Origin: Pontederia crassipes
Taxonomy: Eukaryota > Streptophyta > Magnoliopsida > Commelinales > Pontederiaceae
Assembly: GCA_030549335.1 (NCBI GenBank)
Contig: CM060194.1
Coordinates: 13,642,171-13,706,170, forward strand
Direction of reading: 5' to 3'
DNA length: 64,000 nt
The stretch's first letter is position 1. Every line of letters starts with the position of its first letter. A program made the translations under genes and the position numbers. Shown here in pieces: positions 57,201 through 64,000 of the stretch. The notes under the pieces are model-generated. The model searched no databases, was not told where the DNA came from, and was given only the letters and a program-made list of their open reading frames with translations.

Positions 57201-59789
57201 CTGTCTAGCCAAATCACGAAGTGAAAACCAAAAGGGCTCAGCTGCTGAAGGTGAAGCTCCCAAGGTGGCCCAAGTGCCCATCTGCGTTCAAAACTCCCGG
57301 GAGACCGAGCAATAAAAAAAGAGGTGATCAATGTCCTCCTCCGCGAGACATCAGCGTGGGGCACCCACGTCGCCCTATAAACTATGGTGAGGAGTCTGCC
57401 GCGCCGAAAAGCCAAGCAAAGACTTGACTTTCAAGAGCAGCCGGGAGCGCCAAATGAGCAGCAAAAGCCAAGCAAAAATCTTGACTTTCAAACAAAGATC
57501 CGAGATTTTTCATTTGACTTTGAATTCATGTCATCGTTGTTGATACTCTGTTTACCTCCATCTTCTGCAACCCCATTGGGTGCCTAGCAATTCAATTTGT
57601 ACACTGTTCATAACTAAATGTAGATTGATATGTATAATTAGTTTTCACAACATTCCCTCGATGATAATCCTTAATATAAAGATCTTTATGACAAAATACC
57701 GCACATTTTTATCTTAAAAATGCCATATTGATATAGAAATTTGTTTTAATACAAAATTGCTTTGTTGATTTAATTAACATTCCTCTCTTAACTCTTTCTT
57801 TCTCAAAGAAAAAAAACAAAAGAAGAAAGAAAATTCCTCCTTCATGGAAAGTAACCATAGCAAATTGCATTCAAAATAAATTTAAGTTTGTTTTGGTACA
57901 TAATTTTCTGGTACAAAGCATCTTGTATACTGTAATGTTATCAAATCAACAGAACAAGAAAAAAAAAGAGATACTGGAAAATAGGAAAACAGAAAATACC
58001 TTGATCACCTCAGCTTCCATGAGTGTTGAAGCACCTCCAATTATGTCAAAGTCACCCTATTACAATGTGCAATTCATGGATTATTGAGGATCTGAATAAT
58101 CATGATCTTTTCTATACAAAAAATGACAACTAAGTTATCTGAATGATCATGATCTTCATATAAAAAATGACAACTAAGTGAAGACACGTGAAGTTTAACA
58201 ATACAGACAAAACAAAAACCTGAAGGAAACGACTTGGGGTTGATCGACCAATTGCCCTTCTGTAAACCCAATCCACTTCATAACGTTTCATAAATGTTAT
58301 CTGAAAATAACAGACATATATCATTAAAAGCATCCAGGTAATATTGTTATCATTGGAAGGTCAGCAAAATATGGTATGGATGTAACGAAAAAAAAAAAAA
58401 GAATAAGTTTTGAACTTGATCACAGAATGGTTTTTTGTTTCTTATTTAGAATTCTGGCTTCGGTATTGATTATTTTCTGGATGTTCAGACGCATAATCAT
58501 TAACATACTATGTCCTCAAGAACATTCCATAAAAATAATCACATCATGATATAACAGAGTGGCCTTGAATTACGAGGTTTTGTGCGGACCAACATATGCA
58601 TGATATTTGGTACATTAATTGACAACAATTAGGACACCATCTAGGTTTGACTGTAATGGAAAGGAATATATAATACATAGCTGATTATTGAGATTTAATT
58701 GATTTAAGATCAACAGTTCTTAACTTCTACAAGGTTCAATAGGAAAAAATATTTAACCAACATAAGATGCCACATTTTTAGGAGAAATTGCCCAAGAATT
58801 TCAAGATCAAAGAAAGAAATAAAAGCAGCAGGCTGAAAGGGAGGGCAAACTGTGTGGAGGAAGGTCAATTTTTGTACCTAAAGATCTTATTTATAACAGT
58901 TAACTTAATCCTTGTCTCATGAAACCTAAATCCCAAGCTGCTACTAATTAGGTGAAATATCAGCCACCAGGATATTTAAGGTTTGGCTCTATATGAAAAC
59001 AAGTTACCCATGTACCCTAGACTGAAGTAAGAGTGTCAACAAGTCGGTGCCATGCTTTTTACTGAGTATTACACTCTACATAACATATGCTTTAGATGGA
59101 AAGTGATAAAAGCGACTGTCATTAACAAATAAACAGAATAATTGGATAACCATCAAGAAGTCATATATAGAGCAAGAAATATTGCCCAGGAAAAAATTAT
59201 ATTTTATGCTATACAAATATTTATATGTCCGTGTACAACACTAAGAGCAAGATGCAATGACAAAATTGGTGGAAAGGCTACCCCAACAATCATAATTATA
59301 GAACATATATATCTCCAAGTTAACTACCTGGTTATTAATAACCCAATTAAGAAATGGTGAACGTAATTCATGACAGAGCTCCAACATGTTCCCTCCTTGA
59401 GCTAAAAGCTTGACGGTCTTCCTTCTCGACAAGGAGTAAATGGTAAGAAATTCAACTATCAAGTACTGGAGTTCATAAGATGGTCTTCACTTGGTAGAAG
59501 GAAACAAACCTGTTGAAATAACTATCATCCACTATGTGTAGAGGTGATATCTCTAATCTCTTTGCACAATGCTTTTTAAAAACTTCTTTGCTAACTTCGA
59601 TTACAATATCTCGGGTTTCAGTATCCAATTCACTGTATTGTATAATAGATGAGTCATTTCTTATCATCTTTCCACAGCCATCTTGTTGTCGATGATATCT
59701 CATCATTAGCCTTTCATCATCAAATATAGTAGATACGACTCGATCATATACGTACGTGTCCTCAGGTGCTTGCATTGCTCGCAAAATAT
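38435..59789 (-). CDS. GCN2: GCN2 eIF2-alpha kinase, C-terminal part (HisRS-like and C-terminal domains), partial
   Basis: GCN2 phosphorylates eIF2-alpha when uncharged tRNA binds its histidyl-tRNA-synthetase-like domain. Exons, 5' to 3': 59789-59510, 59424-59328, 58300-58220, 58056-58000, 52608-52477, 52410-52327, 49968-49860, 49756-49620, 46224-46120, 44925-44840, 44727-44625, 44519-44400, 38545-38435 (stop). All junctions are GT-AG, phases agree, and about 500 codons stay open. Family signatures are ILRAMQAPEDTYVYD (linker after the kinase), KRLEISPLHI, RRKTVKLLAQGG, FDIIGGAS, YLRTWDIEQHISIDVLMPP, LLGVGGRSD (Tyr to Ser in the usual GGRYD), RMELVAELW, VRHLELKKE and the ending FKNLAIWS. Plant GCN2 is about 1,240 aa; RWD and kinase regions must lie beyond 64,000. 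Introns range from 66 bp to 5.9 kb; the long ones carry LINEs, SINEs and LTR pieces. The exons look intact and probably functional. Confidence 0.93.
38612..38680 (+). repeat. Short tandem duplication (about 31 bp, two copies)
   Basis: GCCATCACTGTGATTATTA is followed by TGTGAAAAAA and repeated at once. It lies in the last GCN2 intron; no function is evident. Confidence 0.7.
39478..39569 (+). mobile_element. Truncated Au-type SINE with 13-bp target duplication
   Basis: Contains CCACCTAGTGGGATAAGGC and ends in a TTG repeat. It is flanked by TGCCTCTCCTTGC at 39465-39477 and 39570-39582. Only the 3' 92 bp are present. It lies in the last GCN2 intron, antisense to the gene. Confidence 0.92.
39674..39916 (-). 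mobile_element. 5'-truncated LINE insertion with 16-bp target duplication
   Basis: Poly(A) tail (T run on the plus strand) plus 240 bp of the LINE 3' end. It is flanked by a perfect 16-bp direct repeat, TTATAGTATAATAATT, at 39658-39673 and 39917-39932. It is the cleanest LINE insertion in the window and defines the 3' terminus of the family. Confidence 0.92.
40581..42554 (-). pseudogene. LINE ORF2, reverse transcriptase and zf-RVT part
   Basis: A 657-codon open stretch begins inside RT, in a different frame from the endonuclease part. It shows QTAFIHGRSITDSY, KVDFSKAYDSLSW, QPQRGVRQGCPLAPMLF, then LQYADGTVFF at residues 150-159, where YADD is required: the second catalytic Asp is Gly (codon at 42092-42090). 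Near the end is zf-RVT (KVKIFAWLLRRERIL; CVLCGEAEEDVTHLFFGC) and a WLQRNRVIF motif. RT would be inactive. Confidence 0.92.
42530..43887 (-). pseudogene. LINE ORF2, endonuclease part
   Basis: Starts MKVLTWNVRGLGDVGRRR at 43887, the classic start of plant L1 ORF2. It continues with FLQETKLME, GGNFNVTLDMDD (GDFN expected, so Asp to Asn), SRLDRFLGS and SDHTPLLW. These are apurinic-endonuclease-like motifs used to nick target DNA. A TAG at 43719-43717 is in frame with the start. The frame runs on to SPGPDG, the first RT motif, and then shifts at about 42520. Confidence 0.88.
45393..45660 (+). repeat. LTR fragment with primer-binding site in a GCN2 intron
   Basis: The plus strand runs TGATGTCGGACAAG...ATTACCA, includes a TATA box (ATATAAATACCC near 45550), and is followed by ATTGGTATGAGAG (about 45646-45658), one base from the usual tRNA-Met primer site. 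A copia-type 5' LTR end is likely. The rest of the element is missing. Confidence 0.5.
46620..46766 (-). mobile_element. LINE tail fragment and internally deleted SINE fragment
   Basis: A T-rich start, then GAGGATGGCTGCCAGG and GAACATCC, resembles the LINE 3' hairpin. At 46702 an array of CAA units leads straight into TACGACGTCATTCCGC, as in Au SINEs but lacking the usual CCACCTAGTGGGATAAGGC block. Confidence 0.45.
47155..47660 (+). pseudogene. LINE 3' part (zf-RVT region), antisense to GCN2
   Basis: Begins AAAGTCAAGATCTTCACTTG (the KVKIF motif), shows a decayed zf-RVT segment and an AIWFQHN motif, and ends near an ACATGGATGG tail with A-rich DNA. Many stops and frame changes. It lies in the 3.4-kb GCN2 intron. 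Confidence 0.6.
48440..48620 (+). mobile_element. Probable LINE 3' tail fragment
   Basis: TTGTACACCCCACACATTTA followed by GATGGCCACC, GGTGTCCAT and an A-rich end resembles the tail and hairpin of the local LINE family on the plus strand. Similarity is weak. Confidence 0.35.
48984..49154 (+). pseudogene. Captured exon of a GH10 endo-xylanase
   Basis: The plus strand encodes 57 residues: VRKHDVTLKF..., GATLKIQQIENAFPFGSC, INRSNIDNEEFVDFFLKNFN. This matches the start of the catalytic domain in plant GH10 endo-1,4-beta-xylanases, from the VRKRDV-like lead through the FPFGS and FVxFFxxNFN motifs. A good acceptor (TTTTGCTACAG) precedes it at 48983, and intron-like DNA lies upstream, so genomic DNA rather than cDNA was copied. 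It stops at a TAA right after FN, where the next exon would join. The catalytic Glu residues are absent. It lies antisense in a GCN2 intron and ends only a few bases before a SINE. Confidence 0.75.
49162..49434 (+). mobile_element. Full-length Au-type SINE
   Basis: About 273 bp. The A box TGGCGCAGTTGG (49169-49180) matches the pol III consensus exactly, and the B box GAGTTCGAGCC is at 49225-49235. The body includes GGAGGAGGGTTGTGTTAGGC, and the 3' end is CCACCTAGTGGGATAAGG with a TTG repeat. This is the only copy in the window with the tRNA-derived head. I see no clear target duplication. Confidence 0.9.
49169..49235 (+). promoter_or_regulatory. Pol III internal promoter (A and B boxes) of the SINE
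   Basis: The A and B boxes are about 45 bases apart, as in tRNA genes. Both are close to consensus, so transcription is possible. Confidence 0.75.
50393..50915. mobile_element. TIR element with GC-rich repeat core in a GCN2 intron
   Basis: The arms share AGACTACCCTCCAACTTT-like blocks in inverted order (left about 50395-50490, right about 50817-50905). The core (50545-50815) is made of repeated GGGGAGGGGGTGGCGGCC and CCCCTCCCCCTCTCTTCTCC blocks with a unit of about 65 bp. It is G-rich on one strand, partly self-complementary, and gives low-complexity Pro/Gly/Arg frames on both strands that are not genes. No transposase is present. Confidence 0.5.
51000..52326. other. Intron DNA without recognised content
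   Basis: Part of the GCN2 intron 49969-52326. An open frame at 51465-51683 shows no motif and I do not call it. Confidence 0.5.
53714..54200 (+). pseudogene. LINE 3' part (zf-RVT region), antisense to GCN2
   Basis: Starts AAAGTCAAGATTTTCCCTTG (KVKIF motif), followed by a zf-RVT-like EEDIAHLFFECSISQEVW and, later, the FFFGSGASA-like end shared with the other copies. It ends in a TA microsatellite (54171-54201). Stops and indels throughout. Confidence 0.75.
55266..55308 (+). mobile_element. Very short SINE 3' end with 10-bp target duplication
   Basis: Only CCACCTAGTGGGATAAGGC and the TTG repeat remain. It is flanked by TTTTGTTATT at 55256-55265 and 55309-55318, so a roughly 43-bp insertion is implied. 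Confidence 0.75.
55371..56400 (-). pseudogene. LINE reverse transcriptase fragment
   Basis: The minus strand carries QPQRGVRQDCLIAPMLF and, in another frame, LQYTEDTFFF where LQYADDTLFF is expected, then SINYTKCNFIGF and LPLCYLGLPLTDR. The 3' end has poly(A), and a hairpin variant GGACGATTAGC...AGTCGTCC lies near 55390. Frame changes and the altered active site show it is dead. It lies in the 5.4-kb GCN2 intron in the sense orientation. Confidence 0.85.
56920..57490 (-). pseudogene. LINE 3' part (zf-RVT) with perfect 3' hairpin
   Basis: T run, then GGATGACAAC...GTTGTCATCC (10-bp perfect stem) at 56936-56967. Upstream (minus sense) is a zf-RVT region with frame changes and a small duplication containing AAAGCCAAGCAAA at its 5' end. 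It is close in sequence to the copy at 63369-64000. Confidence 0.8.
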
Positions 59790-60958
59790 CTATATCACAT
59801 CCAAAGACATATTAAATGCTAAATATCCAATGCAAAAAAAAAAATCAAAGATAATGTATAAAAAGTCAATGAAGAAGCAGAGTTCTACATAAAAAATCCT
59901 ATATAATATTATTTCAGGGGTAAAACGAAGACTAGATATGGGTTAATCATCAACATAATTTTATGAAGGTGACACATATATATATATATTGAAATAGCGA
60001 TGAAAAACTATGTTGCATAGGTAAGGACAATTAGGGTACATGTACATCAATACAAATCATTTAGTAAATTAAAATTTTATAAAATACAATTAACAATAAG
60101 TGTACAACACTTTTTTTTGCACGAGTGTCCTTATTTCTCTGTAAATAGAAGTTCAGACAGCTCATCAGATCAGTCTCACCTACTTGAAAATAAAATAAAA
60201 TAATATAACTGTTTTAAATATGATGTTCCAGTAAAGTAAGTAAGAAAATATAACAAAAAGTAGAAACCCCATCATGTCAAGGTATTTCTTGTGGTGAAGT
60301 GCAGTTTTTTGGGTGGAAGGTTTGAAGTTGTTTTTTTATTTTCCATTTTTCCTCTTCATGTTCTTGCCCTGGCTGTATACTCCTCATGTTGCTAGGCTGG
60401 AATTTTGAGGTGGCTTCTTTATTCTTTTTTTTTCATCATCTTCCTGGCACCAAATTCTTCGACATGTAGGCAAGTGAACACTTCTGTACTCAGACAAAAG
60501 AAATCCACTGCTTTAAAGACAAGAATACGAAGGGACGTTCTCTGATTCTTGATTTGGTTAGTTGGTTTGCTTCTTATATTTTGAAATATTGCTGTTTTGC
60601 TTGATATTTGCCTTTAATTTAGGCAAAATTGTAAGGCTTTTCATTTTCTTTTCACTTTTTCAGTTACAGTTTTTATTTTGTAGTTTTTAGATTCGTTTCT
60701 GGTATTGGACAGACCAATGATGTACCTTCAAATACCCAAGACATACTAAAAAAATTTAAGAACTCTGAAATTTGTTTGAAGATCTTTCATAGGCGTTGGG
60801 AGGCGAATGCAGAGTTTGACGAGGGTTTAGAGCATACAGTGTTGACACTACGGGCATTATGACTACAATGCAACAGTTCCATCTTTTAGGGTGAAAAAAT
60901 ACTATGTCGACAATATTATGTATCATTCATCGTGTTTTTTAGCAAAAAAATGGGATGT

Positions 60959-61198
60959 TGTTGAGATATGATTTGCATATCTCTTCATATCTTTCCATAT
61001 CTTTTCATATTTTCACATGTCTTTGTAATATTAGTTAGGATTAATATCCCAGATTTCTTGAGATAGTATCTCAGATATTTTGGGATAATATCCCTGATTT
61101 TCTGGAGTAATATTCTCTCTTCTTGTATTGCCTACCTTGATTATAAATAGGTGGCACTAGTGTTTGGTTAATAATAAGAGAAAACATGTTTCTCAACA
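60959..61198 (+). repeat. Solo LTR (240 bp) with 5-bp target duplication
   Basis: TGTTGAGATATG...TTCTCAACA has matching TG/CA ends and an inner terminal inverted repeat TGTTGAG/CTCAACA. It is flanked by GATGT on both sides (60954-60958, 61199-61203). A TATA box, TATAAATAG, lies at 61142-61150. There is no internal region, so it arose by LTR-LTR recombination. It lies in the GCN2 intron that runs off the window. Confidence 0.93.
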
Positions 61199-61486
61199 GA
61201 TGTCATAGTGTGAACCAGTTTCCAGCACACCCCTTCTTTTTATTTTGCCGTTTTGCATTAATACATGACTTGTCAAGCTGCCATCCTTTCTTCAAAACAA
61301 ATTGGCATGTTAGAAAATCTGTATAATATTTCAAACATTCAATTATGTTAAGATACATGTTAAAGATAGAGAACATACCAAATGGAAGAGGAGAAAAAAA
61401 AATAATGAGGACGAGAAGCAAAGAGAAAACGATACAAATGATCAAAGATAACATGCAGATTCATCCTTTTTCTTTTTCTCTTTATT

Positions 61487-61687
61487 ATTTTTTTTTTTGA
61501 GGTAAGAAAGGATAACAATCAGGATTCGTGATTGTCATCCATGTATGTACGTGTGTATATATATGGAAAGAAGGTCATGTACAAAATGTCCTCTCGAGGG
61601 GATAGTGGCAAAAGAAGGAAGATGTACAACGACAAAACCCCACTCCTGAAGAAGAAAAGAGATGTGATGTACAATACTCTCCACCTG
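61487..61687 (-). mobile_element. LINE 3' end, cut by a gypsy LTR
   Basis: T run, then GGATAACAATCA...TGATTGTCATCC (12-bp stem with one wobble in RNA), then the usual LINE 3' sequence up to CTCTCCACCTG. It stops exactly where the LTR at 61688 begins, so the LTR element probably inserted into it. Confidence 0.75.
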
Positions 61688-62248
61688 TGATGTAGATTTT
61701 GTTCACAAGAATTCTGTACATAATTCTGGTGGCCAAGAATCTAGTTTGATCTAGTTTCAAATTTGAAGAATATGTTGGGAGTCCTAATGCTGTTAGGATT
61801 GTTATTTCTGTTAGGAGTCCTAATGCTGTTAGGAGTGTTATTTCCTTTTAGTTTACTTTTGTTAGGTTATAAGAGTCCTAAGGTTGATGGGATTGTGTTT
61901 TCCTTTTGCTATAGGAGTCCTAGTGCTAATAGTATTGCTAGTTGAGAATCCCTGTATATTGGCTTGACTTGAGAGTTAAAAACATGTCATCTTTTCAATT
62001 AAAATTCCAGTTCAGAGTTTTCTGAATTTCTGAGTTCGTGAGTACACGTTCTTGACCTTGGATTCCTTCCAAAGTGCTGATGGATTCCTGTTAGCTTATT
62101 TGTCGATCATCGTCCGCTTGAACCGGCGATTTCGACGTCTGTTTTCTGCACATCTTTCAAGCATACCAGAGGCATACTTGCATGGTGTTATAGGAGACCA
62201 TTCATCGTGCCTAGGGTTACTTGCATACTGAACCTTTCCGCTGTGTCA
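61688..62248 (+). repeat. Ty3/gypsy-type 5' LTR
   Basis: Runs from TGATGTAGATTTTG to GCTGTGTCA and is followed after two bases by TGGTATCAGAGC (62251-62262), the tRNA-Met primer site. It contains several copies of AGGAGTCCTAATGCTGTTAG (61788-61836). The 3' LTR would lie beyond the LINE or outside the window. Confidence 0.75.
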
Positions 62249-62250
62249 AG

Positions 62251-62262
62251 TGGTATCAGAGC
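62251..62262 (+). other. Primer-binding site of the gypsy element
   Basis: TGGTATCAGAGC, an exact match to the usual initiator tRNA-Met primer site, two bases after the LTR. Confidence 0.88.
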
Positions 62263-62275
62263 GAGGACGAGATCA

Positions 62276-63316
62276 TGGCTGATATTCCAACTAGAAAAGA
62301 GTTTGAAGGATTAGAAGCAAAGGTAGATCTCCTTCCTTGCCATTGAAAGATTGCTTACGAATCAAGGTTCTATGTAGACATGTGTCCAACCTGAAGCAAC
62401 CCAAGAAAATCGATAGCAACAAACAGCCACTCCTTCGGTGGACAGTGATAGTGAAGAAGAGTTAGTTGTTGAATCAAGATGAAATTTTGCACACAAACAA
62501 CCTGATTTTAGGATGAAGATGGAATTGCCCCACTTCAATGGTCATCTACCCATTGAAGATTTTTTGGATTGGATTTTGGAGGTTGAACAATTCTTTGAAT
62601 ACATGGAAATCCCATTATATAAGCAAGAAAAATCGGTAGCATATCGTTTAAAAGGAGGGGCATCTGCATGGTGGGAGCAAATTTAGTCTTTGCAAGTGCA
62701 GATAAATAAACAACCAATACGGAGTTGGAGGAAAATGAAGCAAATGTTGTGGGATTGATATCTTCCAACAAACTATCAACAGATTCTATACCAACGGTTG
62801 CAAAATTGCAAATAGGACGGAAGGCTAATGCGGGACTATACAACAAAATTCAGGCTAGTGCGGGACTATACAACGAAATTCAATCAGGTGGCTCGATACT
62901 AAAATGGTTTGAGGTTTAATATCAGAGACAGTAGAGATGCAAACTCCTAGCATCATGGCCACTGCAATCACCTTGGCAGAACTGTCGAACGTCAACTAGA
63001 ACGAGGAGCCAAGGCACAATTTCGTTCTGCTGAGACTAGTAAGATGGCAAGTGCACACAATTCATCAATACTTCCTACAATTGAAGAGGTCGAAAGTGCT
63101 GACAAAAGTTTACCAACTAGCTCTAAATCAAAACCTGCAGATGCTGATAATGCTAAGAGGACTTCTAACTCATATGGGAAGTCCAATTCTATTGTTTGCT
63201 ATTGTTGTAGACAATTAGGCCATCAATCCAATGAGTGCCCACAACGAATAACACTCCATTCAGCACGAATAATAGAGGATGAAGAAGAGATTGATGATCA
63301 ACAGGCTAACAATGAT
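62276..63316 (+). pseudogene. Ty3/gypsy gag remnant, cut by a LINE
   Basis: Starts MADIPTRKEFEGLEAKVDLL at 62276. It continues in changed frames with MELPHFNGHLPIEDFLDW, YRLKGGASAWWEQ (gag core) and RLMRDYTTKF (present twice in short succession), then the knuckle CYCCRQLGHQSNEC (CX2CX4HX4C, about 63199-63240). Stops lie early in gag. Sequence similarity ends at 63317, where a LINE begins. Confidence 0.85.
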
Positions 63317-64000
63317 TTTTTTTTCTTTGAGAGAGGAAAGGATGACAACCAAAAGTTGAAGTTGTGAATTTTTTTTTTTTTGAGAGAGGAAAGGATGACA
63401 ACCAAAAGTTGAAGTTGTCATCCAGATATATATATAGATGTGGTAAAGAACAACCTGTACAAGTGAAAGCTCCCAAGAAGAGAGCAGCAAAAGAGGGAGG
63501 GTTGCACAGTCCCTAACCAAAGCCCCACTCCCGAAGAAGAAAAGAAGCATGAAATACAATGCTCTCAATTGTGCCCTACACCCCACAAAAATAATCCGAT
63601 TACGCTGAAGCCAAATGGCCCAGGTACTGGTCAAAAAAGATGCCAGCAATGCTCTCCACCTCAATCGCTGCTGTCTAGCGAAAACACGAAGTGAAAGCCA
63701 AAGGGGGTCAGCTGCTGAAGGTGAAGCACCCAAGGTGGCCCAAGTGCCCATCGGAGTCCAAAACTCTCGGGAGACCGAGCAATAAAAAAAGAGGTGATCA
63801 ATGTACTCCTCCGCGTCACCACACATGGGGCAAGAAATGTCAGCGTGGGGCGCCCACGTCGCACTATACACTCTGATGAGGAGTCTACCGCGCCGCAAGA
63901 GCCAGGCAAAAATCTTGACTTTCAAAGGCAACTGGGAGCGCCAAATGCCTGAAAGAATCTGAGGATGGAAGAGTAGGCAGAAAACGGAGATAAAGGCTGC
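63317..64000 (-). pseudogene. LINE 3' part (zf-RVT) running off the window, with duplicated tail
   Basis: The minus strand from 63931 encodes PLKVKIFAWLLRRGRLL, CPMCGDAEEYIDHLFFYC and WLQRNRIIF. The 3' hairpin at about 63391-63422 is followed by poly(A). A second partial tail (63317-63367) repeats GAGAGAGGAAAGGATGACA to AGTTGAAGTTGT. The frame is open over most of zf-RVT, so this is one of the younger copies. It interrupts the gypsy gag. Confidence 0.85.

Noticed and set aside
59425-59509. Apparent frameshift or premature stop in GCN2 between the first two visible exons
   Set aside because: An 85-bp GT-AG intron with matching phase (AG|A gives Arg) joins DDSYFN to RRKTVKLL, as in other plant GCN2 proteins.
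60130-60200. Possible short GCN2 exon near a CTGTAAATAG motif
   Set aside because: The translation does not match the family and the phase does not fit the next exon.
59790-64000. Search for upstream GCN2 kinase exons
   Set aside because: No minus-strand stretch here matches the kinase C-lobe or the linker before ILRAMQ; the region is intron filled with transposons.

Overview
The window is nuclear DNA from a flowering plant. It is mostly AT-rich, holds few genes and is densely filled with transposons. The evidence is a CRINKLY4-type receptor kinase, a plant-type GCN2 gene with GT-AG introns, a nuclear tRNA-Thr, TTTAGGG-type telomere-like repeats, Au-type SINEs (tRNA-derived, ending in a TTG repeat), L1-like LINEs, and Ty1/copia and Ty3/gypsy LTR elements. 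I cannot name the species; a monocot is possible but not shown.

Layout, left to right. 1-6 kb: a large fold-back repeat next to telomere-like repeats, a decayed LINE RNase H region, a 5'-truncated SINE with a 16-bp target duplication, and a TIR element carrying a broken calmodulin-like (EF-hand) fragment. 6.5-11.1 kb: a Ty3/gypsy remnant (gag, protease, one LTR, no recognisable polymerase) lying between CACTA-like sub-terminal repeats. 11-18.5 kb: AT-rich intergenic DNA with MITE-like copies and a GC-rich TIR element. 18.6-21.3 kb: an intact, intronless CRINKLY4 gene (899 aa), followed by a 599-bp tandem duplication with no difference found by eye and a tRNA-Thr(UGU). 24.7-33.8 kb: a head-to-tail array of copia-like elements sharing LTRs, with two DNA transposons inserted in it. 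34-36.4 kb: a 105-bp minisatellite and a compact 1.86-kb LTR element.

38.4 kb to the right edge is occupied by the C-terminal 500 codons of a GCN2 (eIF2-alpha kinase) gene on the minus strand. There are 13 exons, all in frame, with canonical splice sites. Six introns are 66-163 bp and six are 1.0-5.9 kb. The longest carry LINEs, SINEs, LTR fragments and a stray GH10 xylanase exon. The kinase domain lies beyond the right edge, behind a further intron that already contains a solo LTR, a gypsy LTR plus gag, and two LINE pieces.

The only genes that look functional are CRINKLY4 (epidermal and meristem receptor signalling), GCN2 (amino-acid starvation sensing) and tRNA-Thr. They are unrelated neighbours, not a pathway. 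I found no new defence, biosynthetic or CRISPR-like system. The strongest observations concern genome structure: a LINE deletion explained by microhomology between two RT motifs, a covarying 3' hairpin shared by LINE copies, captured gene fragments, and transposon insertions confirmed by empty sites in neighbouring repeat copies.
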